From NCBI RefSeq assembly GCF_900112085.1, contig NZ_FOJY01000008.1, positions 68,119-132,118 on the forward strand: a stretch of 64,000 nt of DNA, given 5' to 3'. Position numbers and translations under genes: made by a program. Source of the DNA: Acetitomaculum ruminis DSM 5522. GTDB taxonomy: Bacteria; Bacillota; Clostridia; Lachnospirales; Lachnospiraceae. Positions 1 through 8,372 of this stretch are shown piece by piece (position 1 is the first letter of the stretch; every line of letters starts with the position of its first letter). The notes under the pieces are model-generated. The model had not been told where the DNA came from, made no database searches, and saw only the letters and a program-made list of their open reading frames with translations.

Positions 1-395
1 TGGGCAGTTGCCAGAAAATTCATGGAACAGTTAAGCATACAATAAGCAAGTATACTGATGACAACTCGTCCTGCCATTGGAAGAAAAGTTGTATCAAAGA
101 AATACAGGAATATACCTATAAGAGCAGGCCATTTTAAAATCTTAATCCATGATATATATTTCCCCCATTTCATGGTAGATTTTTCAACGAAGCCCCCTGC
201 GATAAGTCCCACGATAAAGTCAATAGTTCTGGCTATAAGAAGCGTAGAACCCATTAAAGCGGCACTCATCAAAAGATTTTCTGTCATAAAAATTGTAAGA
301 TAACTAAGAGGAACCATTACAGCCACGCTACTTCCAAAACCGTAAAAGGCGTAACGGTTAATCTCAGATCTTGTAAGTCTTTTTTTCTCGTCCAT
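1..395 (-). CDS. GPH/MelB-type sugar:cation symporter, N-terminal part (cut by window edge)
   Basis: Reading the minus strand from ATG at 395 gives an open frame of about 131 codons that runs off the left edge. It starts MDEKKRLTRSEINRYAFYGF, then hydrophobic segments with a motif like GSTLLIARTIDFIVG, typical of the glycoside-pentoside-hexuronide:cation symporter branch of the MFS, which imports sugars with Na+ or H+ at the cytoplasmic membrane. The start follows a strong purine stretch (GAGGGGGTAA). Substrate cannot be told. Family assignment is from the N-terminal third only. Confidence 0.7.
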   Translation of the reverse strand, partial: MDEKKRLTRSEINRYAFYGFGSSVAVMVPLSYLTIFMTENLLMSAALMGSTLLIARTIDFIVGLIAGGFVEKSTMKWGKYISWIKILKWPALIGIFLYFFDTTFLPMAGRVVISILAYCMLNCSMNFLATA

Positions 396-446
396 AGAGA
401 TTACCCCCTCTAATTTTATTAATAGTAAAGATACATTCATTTAGAG

Positions 447-458
447 TTACACGTGTAA
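447..458. promoter_or_regulatory. 12-bp palindrome upstream of the symporter
   Basis: TTACACGTGTAA is a perfect palindrome about 50 bp upstream of the minus-strand symporter start. Position and symmetry fit a LacI-type or similar sugar operator; no regulator gene is visible in the window. Inference only. Confidence 0.3.
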
Positions 459-646
459 AGTCTATGGCTTAATTATAAAATGTATGACAAAAGCTGGATA
501 TATTTTGAAAATATGAAAAACATTTTGCGCAAATATAGAAGTTTGTATTCAAATGACAAAAATGGTCATAAATTACAAAAAATATATATTCTGGAGTTGA
601 AATTTTGTGCTTTTAGCTGAATGCGTAAATAATACCCCTGGGGATA

Positions 647-841
647 TGTGGATAACTCGGTGGATAAGGTCATTTTTTGGTGGAAAAGTATTTTAAGAAG
701 TTATAAGATAGTAATAGTAGTTTATCCCGAGTAGGGGTATAAAAATTTAGTGAAAATGATAGCTTGGAGACTGTAAAAATATGGGAATGAATACATGTTT
801 GTCTGTGGAAAAGGATTGTTTTTTTTTTCCACATTTCCACA
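647..841. promoter_or_regulatory. Cluster of DnaA-box-like 9-mers
   Basis: The 515-bp gap between the symporter and proC holds TGTGGATAA (647-655, exact complement of the DnaA box TTATCCACA), GGTGGATAA (659-667), TGTGGAAAA (804-812), TTTTCCACA (825-833) and ATTTCCACA (833-841). The first is a perfect box, the rest have one or two mismatches. The last three could also simply form a hairpin (TGTGGAAAA pairs with TTTTCCACA). Confidence 0.35.
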
Positions 842-871
842 TTGTAAATGTTAGGGAGTTCTGTTTATAAT
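842..871 (+). promoter_or_regulatory. Probable proC promoter
   Basis: TTGTAA (842-847), 18-bp spacer, TATAAT (866-871), 40 bp upstream of the proC start codon. Sigma-A type by sequence match. Confidence 0.5.
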
Positions 872-910
872 TTTTTTAAGTACAAGTCAAAAAGCAGAAA
901 GGAAGAAAAT

Positions 911-1705
911 ATGCGTATCGGGTTTATTGGAACAGGAAATATGGCCTTGGCTATTATAGGAGGAATTATTAAAAACGGACTTGTGAAAGCAGGGGATATT
1001 ATTGCATTTGACAAGTCGGAAGAAAATTTAAAAAAAGCAGTGGATAATTTTGGTATTGTCGGTACAAGAAATAATATAGAAACAGTAAAAGAAGCTTCTG
1101 TTTTATTTTTGGCAGTAAAGCCTCAGTTTTACGAAGAAGTAATAGAAGAAATAAAAGAAGCTGTAAGTGACAGTCAGCTTATTATTACCATTGCTCCGGG
1201 AAAGACTTTAAAGTGGCTTGAAGAAAAATTTGCCAGGGAATTAAAAATAATTCGTACAATGCCTAATACTCCGGCTCTTGTAGGAGCAGGAATAACCGCC
1301 GTAACCCCAAATAAAAATGTTACCCCAAAAGATCTGGATTTGGCCATGGATATTTTTAATACCTTTGGAAGCGGGGAAGTAATTTCTGAAAATCTTATGG
1401 ATGCAGTGGTTAGTGTGGCATCAAGCTCACCGGCCTATGTATTTATGATGATTGAGGCAATGGCAGATGCAGCGGTTTTAGATGGCATGCCAAGAGCTCA
1501 GGCTTATAAATTTGCAGCAAGTGCAGTTTATGGAAGCGCAAAAATGGTATTAGAAACAGGTAAACACCCTGCCAGCTTAAAAGACATGGTTTGCTCACCG
1601 GCAGGAACTACCATAGAAGCGGTAAAAGTTCTGGAAAAAGAAGGCTTTAGAAGCAGCCTTATAGAGGCAATGGCAGCTTGCAGCAAAAAGGCAAGGGAAT
1701 TATAA
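911..1705 (+). CDS. proC: Pyrroline-5-carboxylate reductase
   Basis: Last step of proline synthesis: NAD(P)H-dependent reduction of pyrroline-5-carboxylate, cytoplasmic. The protein (264 aa, usual length) has the N-terminal Rossmann motif GFIGTGNMA at residues 4-12 and the C-terminal P5CR signature MVCSPAGTT at about 226-234. I chose ATG 911 because GGAAGAAA precedes it and the Rossmann motif follows at once; a longer frame from 848 would add an unrelated 21-residue lead that overlaps the promoter. It is a single-gene unit closed by a terminator at 1711. Confidence 0.95.
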   Translation: MRIGFIGTGNMALAIIGGIIKNGLVKAGDIIAFDKSEENLKKAVDNFGIVGTRNNIETVKEASVLFLAVKPQFYEEVIEEIKEAVSDSQLIITIAPGKTLKWLEEKFARELKIIRTMPNTPALVGAGITAVTPNKNVTPKDLDLAMDIFNTFGSGEVISENLMDAVVSVASSSPAYVFMMIEAMADAAVLDGMPRAQAYKFAASAVYGSAKMVLETGKHPASLKDMVCSPAGTTIEAVKVLEKEGFRSSLIEAMAACSKKAREL

Positions 1706-1710
1706 AAGAA

Positions 1711-1734
1711 AAGCCCCTTGGTAAACAGGGGCTT
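1711..1734. terminator. Bidirectional terminator between proC and the ABC-class ATPase
   Basis: AAGCCCCT-N8-AGGGGCTT; followed by T-rich sequence on the minus strand (TTCTTTTAT) and a weaker TTTAT on the plus strand. Lies between convergent genes. Confidence 0.7.
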
Positions 1735-1746
1735 TATAAGCAGTAT

Positions 1747-3417
1747 TTAATTTGCTCTGTATCGGGAAAGACACTCTACAATCTCAATAAGTCTTACCAT
1801 AACAGGAGAACCGGCAGGGTAGTTTTTAGGAACAACAGCCGAAAACCCTTTATTTTCAATGATTTCCATAACCTCTTTGGCTATTTGCAACGGATTTTTT
1901 TTGCCGTCGGCAACTTTTGAAAGAGCGTATTGCATTATATAAGCCAGGGCAGCAGTCTGACCGCTGTCACAGATTTGCTCAATAGACCTAAGGTCAATAT
2001 CATTTTTATCAAGACTAAGAGTATGTATATCATGGACTTTAGCTTTTTCAATATGTTTTCTGGTAACAGAATTTTTAAAGATATTTCCAAGGCTAACCTT
2101 TTTGTTTTCAATAAGATTATTTATTTCTTTGGATATTTCCATGGCCTTTTTTGTAAGGTCTATAGCCTTATAATTATCCATTTGTATAACCGTATCAGAA
2201 AGGGGAAGGTAGGAACCGCAGCTTCCGATAACCAGTATTGAAGAAATGCCAAGGTCTTCATACAGACTTCTCATACAGGAAAGAAAAGGGGTAATAGGCT
2301 CGTTTTCTTTTGGAACAAGAGAAGCCATTATGGAATCTCTTACCATAAAATTTGTGGCGGAAGTGTCTTCATCTATTAGAAAAAGGTCGCTTCCACAGGC
2401 AGCAGCTTCCACGGTATTTGCAGCCTGGGAGGTACTACCGCTGGCATTTTGTGTAGAAAAATTACTTGTATCTGTATCAAAAGGAAGATTGTTTATAAAC
2501 ATTGATATATCAACTTTGTTAACGGGCCTTCCCTCCTCTGCCCTAAGTTTTACAGCATTTTTACGGGTAATGACATATTCTCTTCCGTCCCCTTTTATAT
2601 GATTATAAATACCGGATTCCAAAGCCTTTAAAAGTGTTGATTTTCCGTGGTATCCGCCACCGGCAATGGTGGTAATTCCGGGTTTAATCCCCATTCCTGT
2701 TAGCTGACCCATGTGGGGAAGATTTAAGGTAACTTCTAATGATTTGGGGGATTTAAAAGGAATGGCATTCTTCATAGGTTTGTTGGAAACTCCACTTTCT
2801 CTTGGAAGAATGGAGCCGTCAGCCACAAATGCCAAAAGATTTCTTTTTTCCAGTTCTTCTCTGATATAATTTTGATCATCAGCTAAAAAAATGCTTTCCT
2901 CTAGTTTATCTTTTGGAGTATTTTCATATAAAAAGACTTCCTTTTCAAGTTTTGGAAAAAGATTAAATAAAACAGGCTCGAATTCTTTGGCTGCAATGCT
3001 TCTTCCAAAGGCAGGAAATCCCACTTCAAGTCTTGCTTCAATTTGCTTTTTATTGATAATAACAGCAATTCTCTCTAAAACTTCCTGTTTTACGGGACAG
3101 GCTCCTACAAGACCGCTTTTTCCCGAGCCCCGTCTTGAGGTAGAGTTTTCTTTGAGAAATTTATGAAGCCGTCTTAAAAGAAAGTCCTCTAAAGCAATCT
3201 TTCTTACCTTGTTTTCAAAATAAGAATCCGGAAAATTGTTTTTATTATCAATAATCAATCTGACTCTTGAAGGTGTGGCAAAGGGGTCTGCCTGCACATG
3301 GTCAATACAAAGAATAAAATCCCTGAAATTCCACATCCCTTCAAGACTTTTGTAGAGCTTGTAGCTTTTTTTGTCCATTTTCAAAAGTGCATTTTTTAAT
3401 TCATCGCTACTTTTCAT
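1747..3417 (-). CDS. ABC-class ATPase (PF09818/COG3044 family)
   Basis: A 556-aa soluble P-loop protein matching the predicted ABC-class ATPase family. Visible are the family motif around SGLVGACPV (about 101-109), Walker A GGYHGKST (about 252-260) and a Walker B-like LFLIDEDTSATN (about 342-352). The family has no membrane part; biological role is unknown, with nucleic-acid or RNA-linked roles only proposed by domain context. Monocistronic, convergent with proC. Full length; nothing broken. Confidence 0.85.
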   Translation of the reverse strand: MKSSDELKNALLKMDKKSYKLYKSLEGMWNFRDFILCIDHVQADPFATPSRVRLIIDNKNNFPDSYFENKVRKIALEDFLLRRLHKFLKENSTSRRGSGKSGLVGACPVKQEVLERIAVIINKKQIEARLEVGFPAFGRSIAAKEFEPVLFNLFPKLEKEVFLYENTPKDKLEESIFLADDQNYIREELEKRNLLAFVADGSILPRESGVSNKPMKNAIPFKSPKSLEVTLNLPHMGQLTGMGIKPGITTIAGGGYHGKSTLLKALESGIYNHIKGDGREYVITRKNAVKLRAEEGRPVNKVDISMFINNLPFDTDTSNFSTQNASGSTSQAANTVEAAACGSDLFLIDEDTSATNFMVRDSIMASLVPKENEPITPFLSCMRSLYEDLGISSILVIGSCGSYLPLSDTVIQMDNYKAIDLTKKAMEISKEINNLIENKKVSLGNIFKNSVTRKHIEKAKVHDIHTLSLDKNDIDLRSIEQICDSGQTAALAYIMQYALSKVADGKKNPLQIAKEVMEIIENKGFSAVVPKNYPAGSPVMVRLIEIVECLSRYRAN

Positions 3418-3567
3418 AAACTAAATCCTTTCGTATGATAGATTGTAATAAATCCCTATATAAGTATTATACTATAATGACTAGAAAAAATGAAAATATT
3501 TATGAATTTATCCGATACTAAAAATAATTGTTTTTCTAATTAATCTCTGGCTTAAAAAAATCACAAC

Positions 3568-3731
3568 GTAAAGCGGACATTCGGAATCCGCTTCGCTACT
3601 TCCTCATGAACGCAGTGGCACTTTGTGCCACCTGTCAGAAGGGGCTTTAACCCCTTCTGACACTAGTAAGCTTATACCCCCGCTTAAAGCTTACGCTTTT
3701 GAAGCGGGGGATGGCTTACACTGCGTTCAAA
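3568..3731. repeat. 164-bp hairpin-rich repeat, copy 1
   Basis: Near-identical to 59387-59550 (three substitutions by eye). An outer 11-bp stem TGAACGCAGTG (3607-3617)/CACTGCGTTCA (3719-3729) encloses GTGGCAC-TTT-GTGCCAC, a perfect 10-bp stem TCAGAAGGGG/CCCCTTCTGA, and CCCCGCTT/AAGCGGGG; a further hairpin AGCGGA/TCCGCT lies just left. No ORF. The right hairpin resembles IS200/IS605 right ends, so it may be a tnpA/tnpB-less (PATE-like) derivative. Confidence 0.8.
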
Positions 3732-3776
3732 AAAAATACATAAATCTTAGGCAAATCTACAGAAATTGGACAAAGT

Positions 3777-3920
3777 TTGGACATAATTAAAGGTTATTAT
3801 ATATACATCTTAGTTGTAGCGAAGTTACTAAGATAGTGATAAAATTTTTTTAAACTTTTTTTTCATAACTAAACTCCCTGTTTTTTTTTTCAGACGTCAT
3901 TGATATGGCGTCTGTTTTTT
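3777..3920 (+). ncRNA. Possible small RNA: promoter, hairpin and terminator with no ORF
   Basis: TTGGAC (3777-3782), 17-bp spacer, TATATA (3800-3805) reads rightward into an inverted repeat ATCTTAGT-N12-ACTAAGAT (3807-3834), then a U-rich stretch, ending at a good intrinsic terminator CAGACG...CGTCTG plus TTTTTT (3891-3920). No start codon with a Shine-Dalgarno lies between. Either a transcript of about 100 nt or an operator-controlled promoter whose gene is lost. Confidence 0.35.
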
Positions 3921-4003
3921 GGGGGAAATACTGTTAAGCCATTCGGATTTTACTCAATGAATTTAAAAAATAAGCAGAATATATGTGCGTATTTTTTTTG
4001 ACA

Positions 4004-4080
4004 TGTTATAATTAGGATAGACTGTTAAAAAATTTTACAGAAAGGAGCTAAGATTTTAAACGAAATCATTTGTTTAAAAT
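4004..4080 (+). promoter_or_regulatory. rarA promoter and leader hairpin
   Basis: Extended -10 TG-T-TATAAT at 4004-4012. The transcript would carry AAAGGAG at 4041-4047 followed by a perfect 9-bp hairpin ATTTTAAAC/GTTTAAAAT (4053-4061/4072-4080), so the only good Shine-Dalgarno is far from the first ATG at 4095. Confidence 0.5.
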
Positions 4081-4094
4081 TTTATATAGATAAT

Positions 4095-5432
4095 ATGGGT
4101 AAAGACACAATGGAATTGTTTGAATATATGAGTAAACAGGCAGGGAAAGAAGATGTTCCTTTAGCATCCAGGATGCGCCCTGAAAGCTTAGAGGAAGTGG
4201 TGGGGCAAGAGCATATCATTGGAAAAGACAAGTTATTATACCGTGCCATAAAGGCGGATAAGTTAAGCTCCGTAATTTTTTACGGCCCGCCGGGAACCGG
4301 AAAAACAACCCTGGCAAAGGTTATTGCAAATACCACAAGTTCCTCTTTTGTCCAGTTAAATGCCACCACCTCAGGAAAAAAGGATATGGAAGAGGTTATT
4401 AAAAATGCTAAAACTCTCCGGGGCTTATACAATAAAAAAACTATTCTTTTTATAGATGAGATTCATAGATTCAATAAAAGTCAGCAGGATTATCTGCTAC
4501 CCCATGTAGAAGATGGAACGGTGGTTTTAATAGGTGCAACCACGGAAAATCCTTATTTTGAGGTAAACGGAGCATTAATATCCCGCTCAATTATTTTTGA
4601 ATTAAAGTCCCTTACAAAAGATAATATTAAAGATTTGCTTATAAGAGCCCTAAATGATAAAAATAAAGGCCTTGGAAATGTAAATGTAAAAATAGAAGAG
4701 GAAGCCATAGAATTTATTGCAGACGTATCAGAAGGTGATGCCAGAGTTGCTTTAAATGCCCTGGAATTAGGAGTTTTGACTACACAAAAGGATGAAAATG
4801 AAATAATTCATATTGATTTACAGGTTGCATCTGAATGTATTCAAAAAAGAATTCTTAAATATGATAAAAACGGGGACAATCACTATGATGTTATTTCAGC
4901 CTTTATCAAAAGTATGAGAGGTTCAGACCCTGATGCTGCGGTTTATTATCTGGCAAGGATGCTTTATGCCGGAGAAGACATTAAATTTATTGCAAGAAGG
5001 ATTATGATATGCGCGGCAGAAGATGTGGGAAATGCAGACCCTATGGCTTTATGTGTGGCTGTTAATGCTGCTATGGCAGTAGAAAGAATCGGGATGCCGG
5101 AAGCACAAATTATCCTGTCCCAGGCAGTGACCTATGTTGCAGGCGCACCAAAAAGTAATTCCGCCACTAATGCCATATTCGCTGCAATGGATGCCGTAAA
5201 AAACACAAGAGTTGAAACCATTCCACTATATTTAAAGGATGCACATTATTCAGGAGCGGAAAAACTTGGAAAGGGTGTGGGGTATAAATATGCTCACGAT
5301 TATGAAAATCATTATGTCAAGCAACAGTATCTTCCGGATGAATTAAAAGATGAGCGTTTTTATTATCCCGGAGAATTAGGTCATGAAAAAGATATCAGGG
5401 AATATCTTGATAATACAAAATTCAAAAAATAA
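4095..5432 (+). CDS. rarA: Replication-associated recombination protein A (MgsA/WRNIP1 family AAA+ ATPase)
   Basis: AAA+ clamp-loader-like ATPase that acts at stalled replication forks. The protein (445 aa) has Walker A GPPGTGKTT at residues 64-72, Walker B LFIDEIHRFN at about 119-128, sensor 1 GATTENPYF, and the C-terminal MgsA tetramerisation region (RILKYDKNGDNHYDVISAF onward). The start is uncertain: ATG 4095 has no Shine-Dalgarno; ATG 4110 (MELFEYM) has a weak one; and the frame is open back to an ATT at 4053 that sits 5 nt after AAAGGAG. Monocistronic, with a terminator shared with the next gene. Confidence 0.93.
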   Translation: MGKDTMELFEYMSKQAGKEDVPLASRMRPESLEEVVGQEHIIGKDKLLYRAIKADKLSSVIFYGPPGTGKTTLAKVIANTTSSSFVQLNATTSGKKDMEEVIKNAKTLRGLYNKKTILFIDEIHRFNKSQQDYLLPHVEDGTVVLIGATTENPYFEVNGALISRSIIFELKSLTKDNIKDLLIRALNDKNKGLGNVNVKIEEEAIEFIADVSEGDARVALNALELGVLTTQKDENEIIHIDLQVASECIQKRILKYDKNGDNHYDVISAFIKSMRGSDPDAAVYYLARMLYAGEDIKFIARRIMICAAEDVGNADPMALCVAVNAAMAVERIGMPEAQIILSQAVTYVAGAPKSNSATNAIFAAMDAVKNTRVETIPLYLKDAHYSGAEKLGKGVGYKYAHDYENHYVKQQYLPDELKDERFYYPGELGHEKDIREYLDNTKFKK

Positions 5433-5451
5433 GAGGGATAAATTCCCTCTT
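5431..5451. terminator. Bidirectional terminator rarA / DUF4364
   Basis: AAGAGGGA-N5-TCCCTCTT between convergent genes, with short T-rich flanks on both strands. Confidence 0.6.
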
Positions 5452-5459
5452 AAATCTTT

Positions 5460-5975
5460 CTATTGTAATAAATGGCTCATTACAAAACCATAAATAGCTG
5501 AATTTTCAGATGTCCAATTGGTGCAGATTTTTTCTGCTTCCTCCTGGGTATCTACGGAAAGTTTCAGCTCAAATACTACCTGATTTTTTTCACGATAGGT
5601 ACAAACGGCTGTATACCCCCCGTAGGTATCTTTATAAAAATCTGACACAATACTGTTGTTATCGATAATTTCTAATTTGTGTTCATACAAAAAGTCATCT
5701 ATTTCTTTAATAATGGTCGGGGAAATCTTGTTTTTAAAATACATAAGAGTCTCCGAGCCACTTTTTGTTATAATATAAAACTTTTTATTCATGGATTCCT
5801 CGGATGTAATTAGTTCCGAGTCAAATAATTCCCCCAAAGCCTGTATTAAAGTAAGATAATCCGTATATTCCTTTTCAAGGATAAAGCCGGTTAAATCCTT
5901 GACCTCCATGGGGTAGGAGGAACTATCCAACATATATAAAATAATAAGCTTGTATAAGGTAAGTGGTTGTGACAT
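5460..5975 (-). CDS. DUF4364 family protein (winged-helix-like)
   Basis: A 171-aa soluble protein matching DUF4364, a Clostridia family with a PadR/winged-helix-like N-terminal half (LYKLIILYMLDSSSYPM... through the TLIQALGELFDSELI segment) and a C-terminal half with conserved YTAVCTYRE. It is likely a DNA-binding regulator or adaptor, but no function is established. It starts 19 bp after the TIGR01212 gene ends, so the two are probably one transcript. Confidence 0.8.
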   Translation of the reverse strand: MSQPLTLYKLIILYMLDSSSYPMEVKDLTGFILEKEYTDYLTLIQALGELFDSELITSEESMNKKFYIITKSGSETLMYFKNKISPTIIKEIDDFLYEHKLEIIDNNSIVSDFYKDTYGGYTAVCTYREKNQVVFELKLSVDTQEEAEKICTNWTSENSAIYGFVMSHLLQ

Positions 5976-5994
5976 TTTAAAAACCCTCCCAATT

Positions 5995-6918
5995 TTAAAT
6001 CAATTTCCCTTGCCAGGTTTCTCTTTCTTTAAACAGCTGATTAATTCTGTTTAAACACCGCCTTTTATCACTACTCCACATAGGAGCCACTAAAAGATTT
6101 TTAGGCGCATCCCCGGTAAGACGGTGTATTACAATGTTTTCGGGAAGCCTTTCAATACAATCCACTACGAGATTGCAGTATTCTTCAAAAGACAGAGTAT
6201 CAAATTTTTTTGATTCATAATCTATTAAAAGATCCGTGTTTTTTAAAACATGAAGAAGTTGAAGTTTTATACCGGAAACAGGCAATTTTGCAAGATATCC
6301 TATGGTGGATAGAACTTCTTTTCTTCCTTCAAAGGGAAGCCCCAATATGGTATGCACTATCGTTTCTATACCAAGTAAATGCAAATCATTTACAGCTTTT
6401 TCAAAAGTAGAAAGGGGATAACCTCTTCTTATATAAATGGAAGTTTTCTCGTGTATTGTCTGAAGTCCCAATTCAACAAAAACAGGTTTTATTTTATTTA
6501 ATCCATCAAGGAGTTCCAATATTTCATCCGACAGACAGTCAGGCCTTGTGGCAATGGACAAAGCAACGATATTTTCATTTTCAATGGCTTCATAAAAAAT
6601 CTTCCTAAGGTAATCAACAGGTCCGTAAGTATTGGTATAGGCCTGAAAATAAGCGATAAACTTACTGCCCGTATATTTTTTTGAAACCAGTTTAATTCCC
6701 ATTGTAATCTGATTGGTAATGGAAAGAGCACTGCTTGCTGCAAAGTCTCCTGAGCCACCTTCACTGCAAAAAATACAGCCGTTATTGCCTATAGTGCCAT
6801 CCCTGTTTGGACAGGTCAGACCTGCATTTAAGGACACTTTATAAACTTTTTCGTGGAAACGCTCTTTTAAATAATAATCAAATGAATAATAGCTTTTTTC
6901 ATTCCATTTTTTTCTCAT
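5995..6918 (-). CDS. TIGR01212 family radical SAM protein (YhcC-like)
   Basis: A 307-aa radical SAM enzyme. The [4Fe-4S] cysteines are in the unusual spacing of this family: C36, C48 and C51 within TCPNRDGTIGNNGCIFC. The family also shows KFIAYFQAYTNTY and VELGLQTIHE, both present. Substrate is unknown; the fold relates to the Elp3 radical SAM domain. First gene of a two-gene unit with DUF4364. The start ATG 6918 is the only one that keeps the conserved N-terminus. Confidence 0.9.
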   Translation of the reverse strand: MRKKWNEKSYYSFDYYLKERFHEKVYKVSLNAGLTCPNRDGTIGNNGCIFCSEGGSGDFAASSALSITNQITMGIKLVSKKYTGSKFIAYFQAYTNTYGPVDYLRKIFYEAIENENIVALSIATRPDCLSDEILELLDGLNKIKPVFVELGLQTIHEKTSIYIRRGYPLSTFEKAVNDLHLLGIETIVHTILGLPFEGRKEVLSTIGYLAKLPVSGIKLQLLHVLKNTDLLIDYESKKFDTLSFEEYCNLVVDCIERLPENIVIHRLTGDAPKNLLVAPMWSSDKRRCLNRINQLFKERETWQGKLI

Positions 6919-6947
6919 AAAACAATAATAACATTAGAGTAAATGTA

Positions 6948-6989
6948 AATCAAGGCAGTGAAAATGACCCTTGCCTTGGTTGATTTTTT
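6948..6989 (+). terminator. Orphan terminator-like hairpin in the malic enzyme leader region
   Basis: AATCAAGGCA-N14-TGCCTTGGTT followed by GATTTTTTG reads as a plus-strand intrinsic terminator, but no plus-strand gene lies just upstream. It may stop antisense transcription or be an attenuator. Confidence 0.35.
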
Positions 6990-7013
6990 GAAAAAAACAT
7001 TATATTATTGTAG

Positions 7014-7101
7014 TTGACTGCACTTTAGTAATGTAAATTACTACATTGTAAAAATTAAAAAAACCCTAGTTTTAAGAAAGGAAAAGCTGTAAGAATACAG
7101 C
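7014..7101 (+). promoter_or_regulatory. Malic enzyme promoter region: palindrome and hairpin at the RBS
   Basis: TTGACT at 7014-7019 is a plausible -35; the -10 is unclear. TAGTAAT-GTAA-ATTACTA (7026-7043) is a perfect inverted repeat where the -10 should fall and could be an operator. Downstream, AAGAAAGGAAAA is separated from ATG 7103 by GCTGTA-AGAA-TACAGC (7086-7101), a perfect hairpin that would shorten the effective Shine-Dalgarno spacing. Confidence 0.45.
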
Positions 7102-7102
7102 A

Positions 7103-8308
7103 ATGAGTATTATCATGGATTATTCAAAAGAGGCACTTCGTTTACACAAGGAATGGAAGGGAAAAATAGAAGTAATTTCAAGAGCATCGGTGAAAAATAA
7201 AGACGATCTTTCCACAGCATATACCCCGGGGGTTGCAGCTCCGTGTCTGGAAATACAAAAAGACCCTAAAAAAAGCTACGAGCTTACAAGAAGAAGAAAT
7301 ATGTGTCTTGTAGCCACAGATGGAACAGCAGTTTTGGGACTTGGTGACATAGGTCCGGAAGCAGCCATGCCGGTTATGGAAGGTAAATGTGTTCTTTTTA
7401 AAGAATTTGCAGATGTAGACGCATTTCCTCTTTGTGTAAAAACCAAAGATGTGGATGAATTTGTAAATACTATATATATGATTTCAGGAAGTTTTGGAGG
7501 AGTTAACCTTGAAGATATTTCTGCTCCAAGATGTTTTGAAATAGAAAGAAAACTCAAGGAAAAATGTGACATCCCGATTTTCCATGACGATCAGCATGGA
7601 ACAGCGGTTATCACCCTAGCTGCATTGACAAATGCCTTAAAAATAGTCAATAAAGAAATAGATAAAATAAAAGTTGTTTTTTCCGGAGCAGGAGCAGCAG
7701 CAACCGCCATTGCCAAGCTATTAATGGCTAATGGAGTTAAAAATGTGACAATGTGCGATATTGCGGGAGTTGTCTACGATGGAAGAGAAGAATGTATGGA
7801 CCCGGTAAAGGCACAGATGGCAAAAGTTACAAATCTTGAAGGAAAAAGAGGAAGCCTTATAGATGTTATTGAAGGGGCAGATGTATTTATCGGAGTAAGT
7901 GCTCCTGGAGTTCTTACAAAAGATATGGTAAAAATGATGAATAAAGATGCTATAGTATTTGCCTGTGCAAACCCGATACCGGAGATTTTCCCGGAAGAGG
8001 CAAAGGAAGCAGGCGCAAGAATTGTTGCCAGTGGAAGAAGTGATTATCCTAACCAGGTAAATAATGTATTGGCATTCCCTGGAATTTTCAGAGGTACATT
8101 TGATGCCATGGCATCAGACATAAATGATGAAATGAAAATTGCTGCTGCAAAGGCAATAGCTTCTTTAGTAAGCGATGAGGAACTTAATGAGGATTATATA
8201 ATCCCTAAAGCATTTGATGAAAGAGTTGGAAAAGCGGTAGCAAAGGCTGTTTATGAGGCTGCTTTTGCCACAGGTGTTGCAAGAGCGCAAAAAGGCGACA
8301 AATTCTAG
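7103..8308 (+). CDS. NAD(P)-dependent malic enzyme (short prokaryotic type)
   Basis: Oxidative decarboxylation of malate to pyruvate, cytoplasmic. The 401-aa length matches the short bacterial form lacking the phosphotransacetylase domain. Motifs: STAYTPGVAAPCLEI near residues 36-50, the metal/substrate site FHDDQHGTAVI near 160-170, the Rossmann loop FSGAGAAATAIAKLL near 193-207, and FACANPIPEI. The start ATG 7103 is preceded by the hairpin-bridged purine stretch described upstream; an in-frame ATG lies four codons later. Cofactor preference cannot be read. Monocistronic. Confidence 0.93.
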   Translation: MSIIMDYSKEALRLHKEWKGKIEVISRASVKNKDDLSTAYTPGVAAPCLEIQKDPKKSYELTRRRNMCLVATDGTAVLGLGDIGPEAAMPVMEGKCVLFKEFADVDAFPLCVKTKDVDEFVNTIYMISGSFGGVNLEDISAPRCFEIERKLKEKCDIPIFHDDQHGTAVITLAALTNALKIVNKEIDKIKVVFSGAGAAATAIAKLLMANGVKNVTMCDIAGVVYDGREECMDPVKAQMAKVTNLEGKRGSLIDVIEGADVFIGVSAPGVLTKDMVKMMNKDAIVFACANPIPEIFPEEAKEAGARIVASGRSDYPNQVNNVLAFPGIFRGTFDAMASDINDEMKIAAAKAIASLVSDEELNEDYIIPKAFDERVGKAVAKAVYEAAFATGVARAQKGDKF

Positions 8309-8319
8309 GATATCTAAAA

Positions 8320-8352
8320 CGGGGCTTTTACTATATGTAAAAGTCCTTTTTT
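8320..8352 (+). terminator. Terminator of malic enzyme gene
   Basis: GGGGCTTTTAC-N5-GTAAAAGTCC followed by TTTTTT. Confidence 0.75.
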
Positions 8353-8372
8353 AATATATGAAAAATTTTCCG

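Noticed and set aside
848-910. N-terminal extension of proC
   Set aside because: Overlaps the promoter -10 and lacks family similarity; ATG 911 has the RBS and leads straight into the Rossmann motif.
3568-3731. CRISPR array or rho-independent terminator cluster
   Set aside because: No regularly spaced short direct repeats; the whole 164-bp block is repeated as a unit at 59387, so it is an interspersed element.
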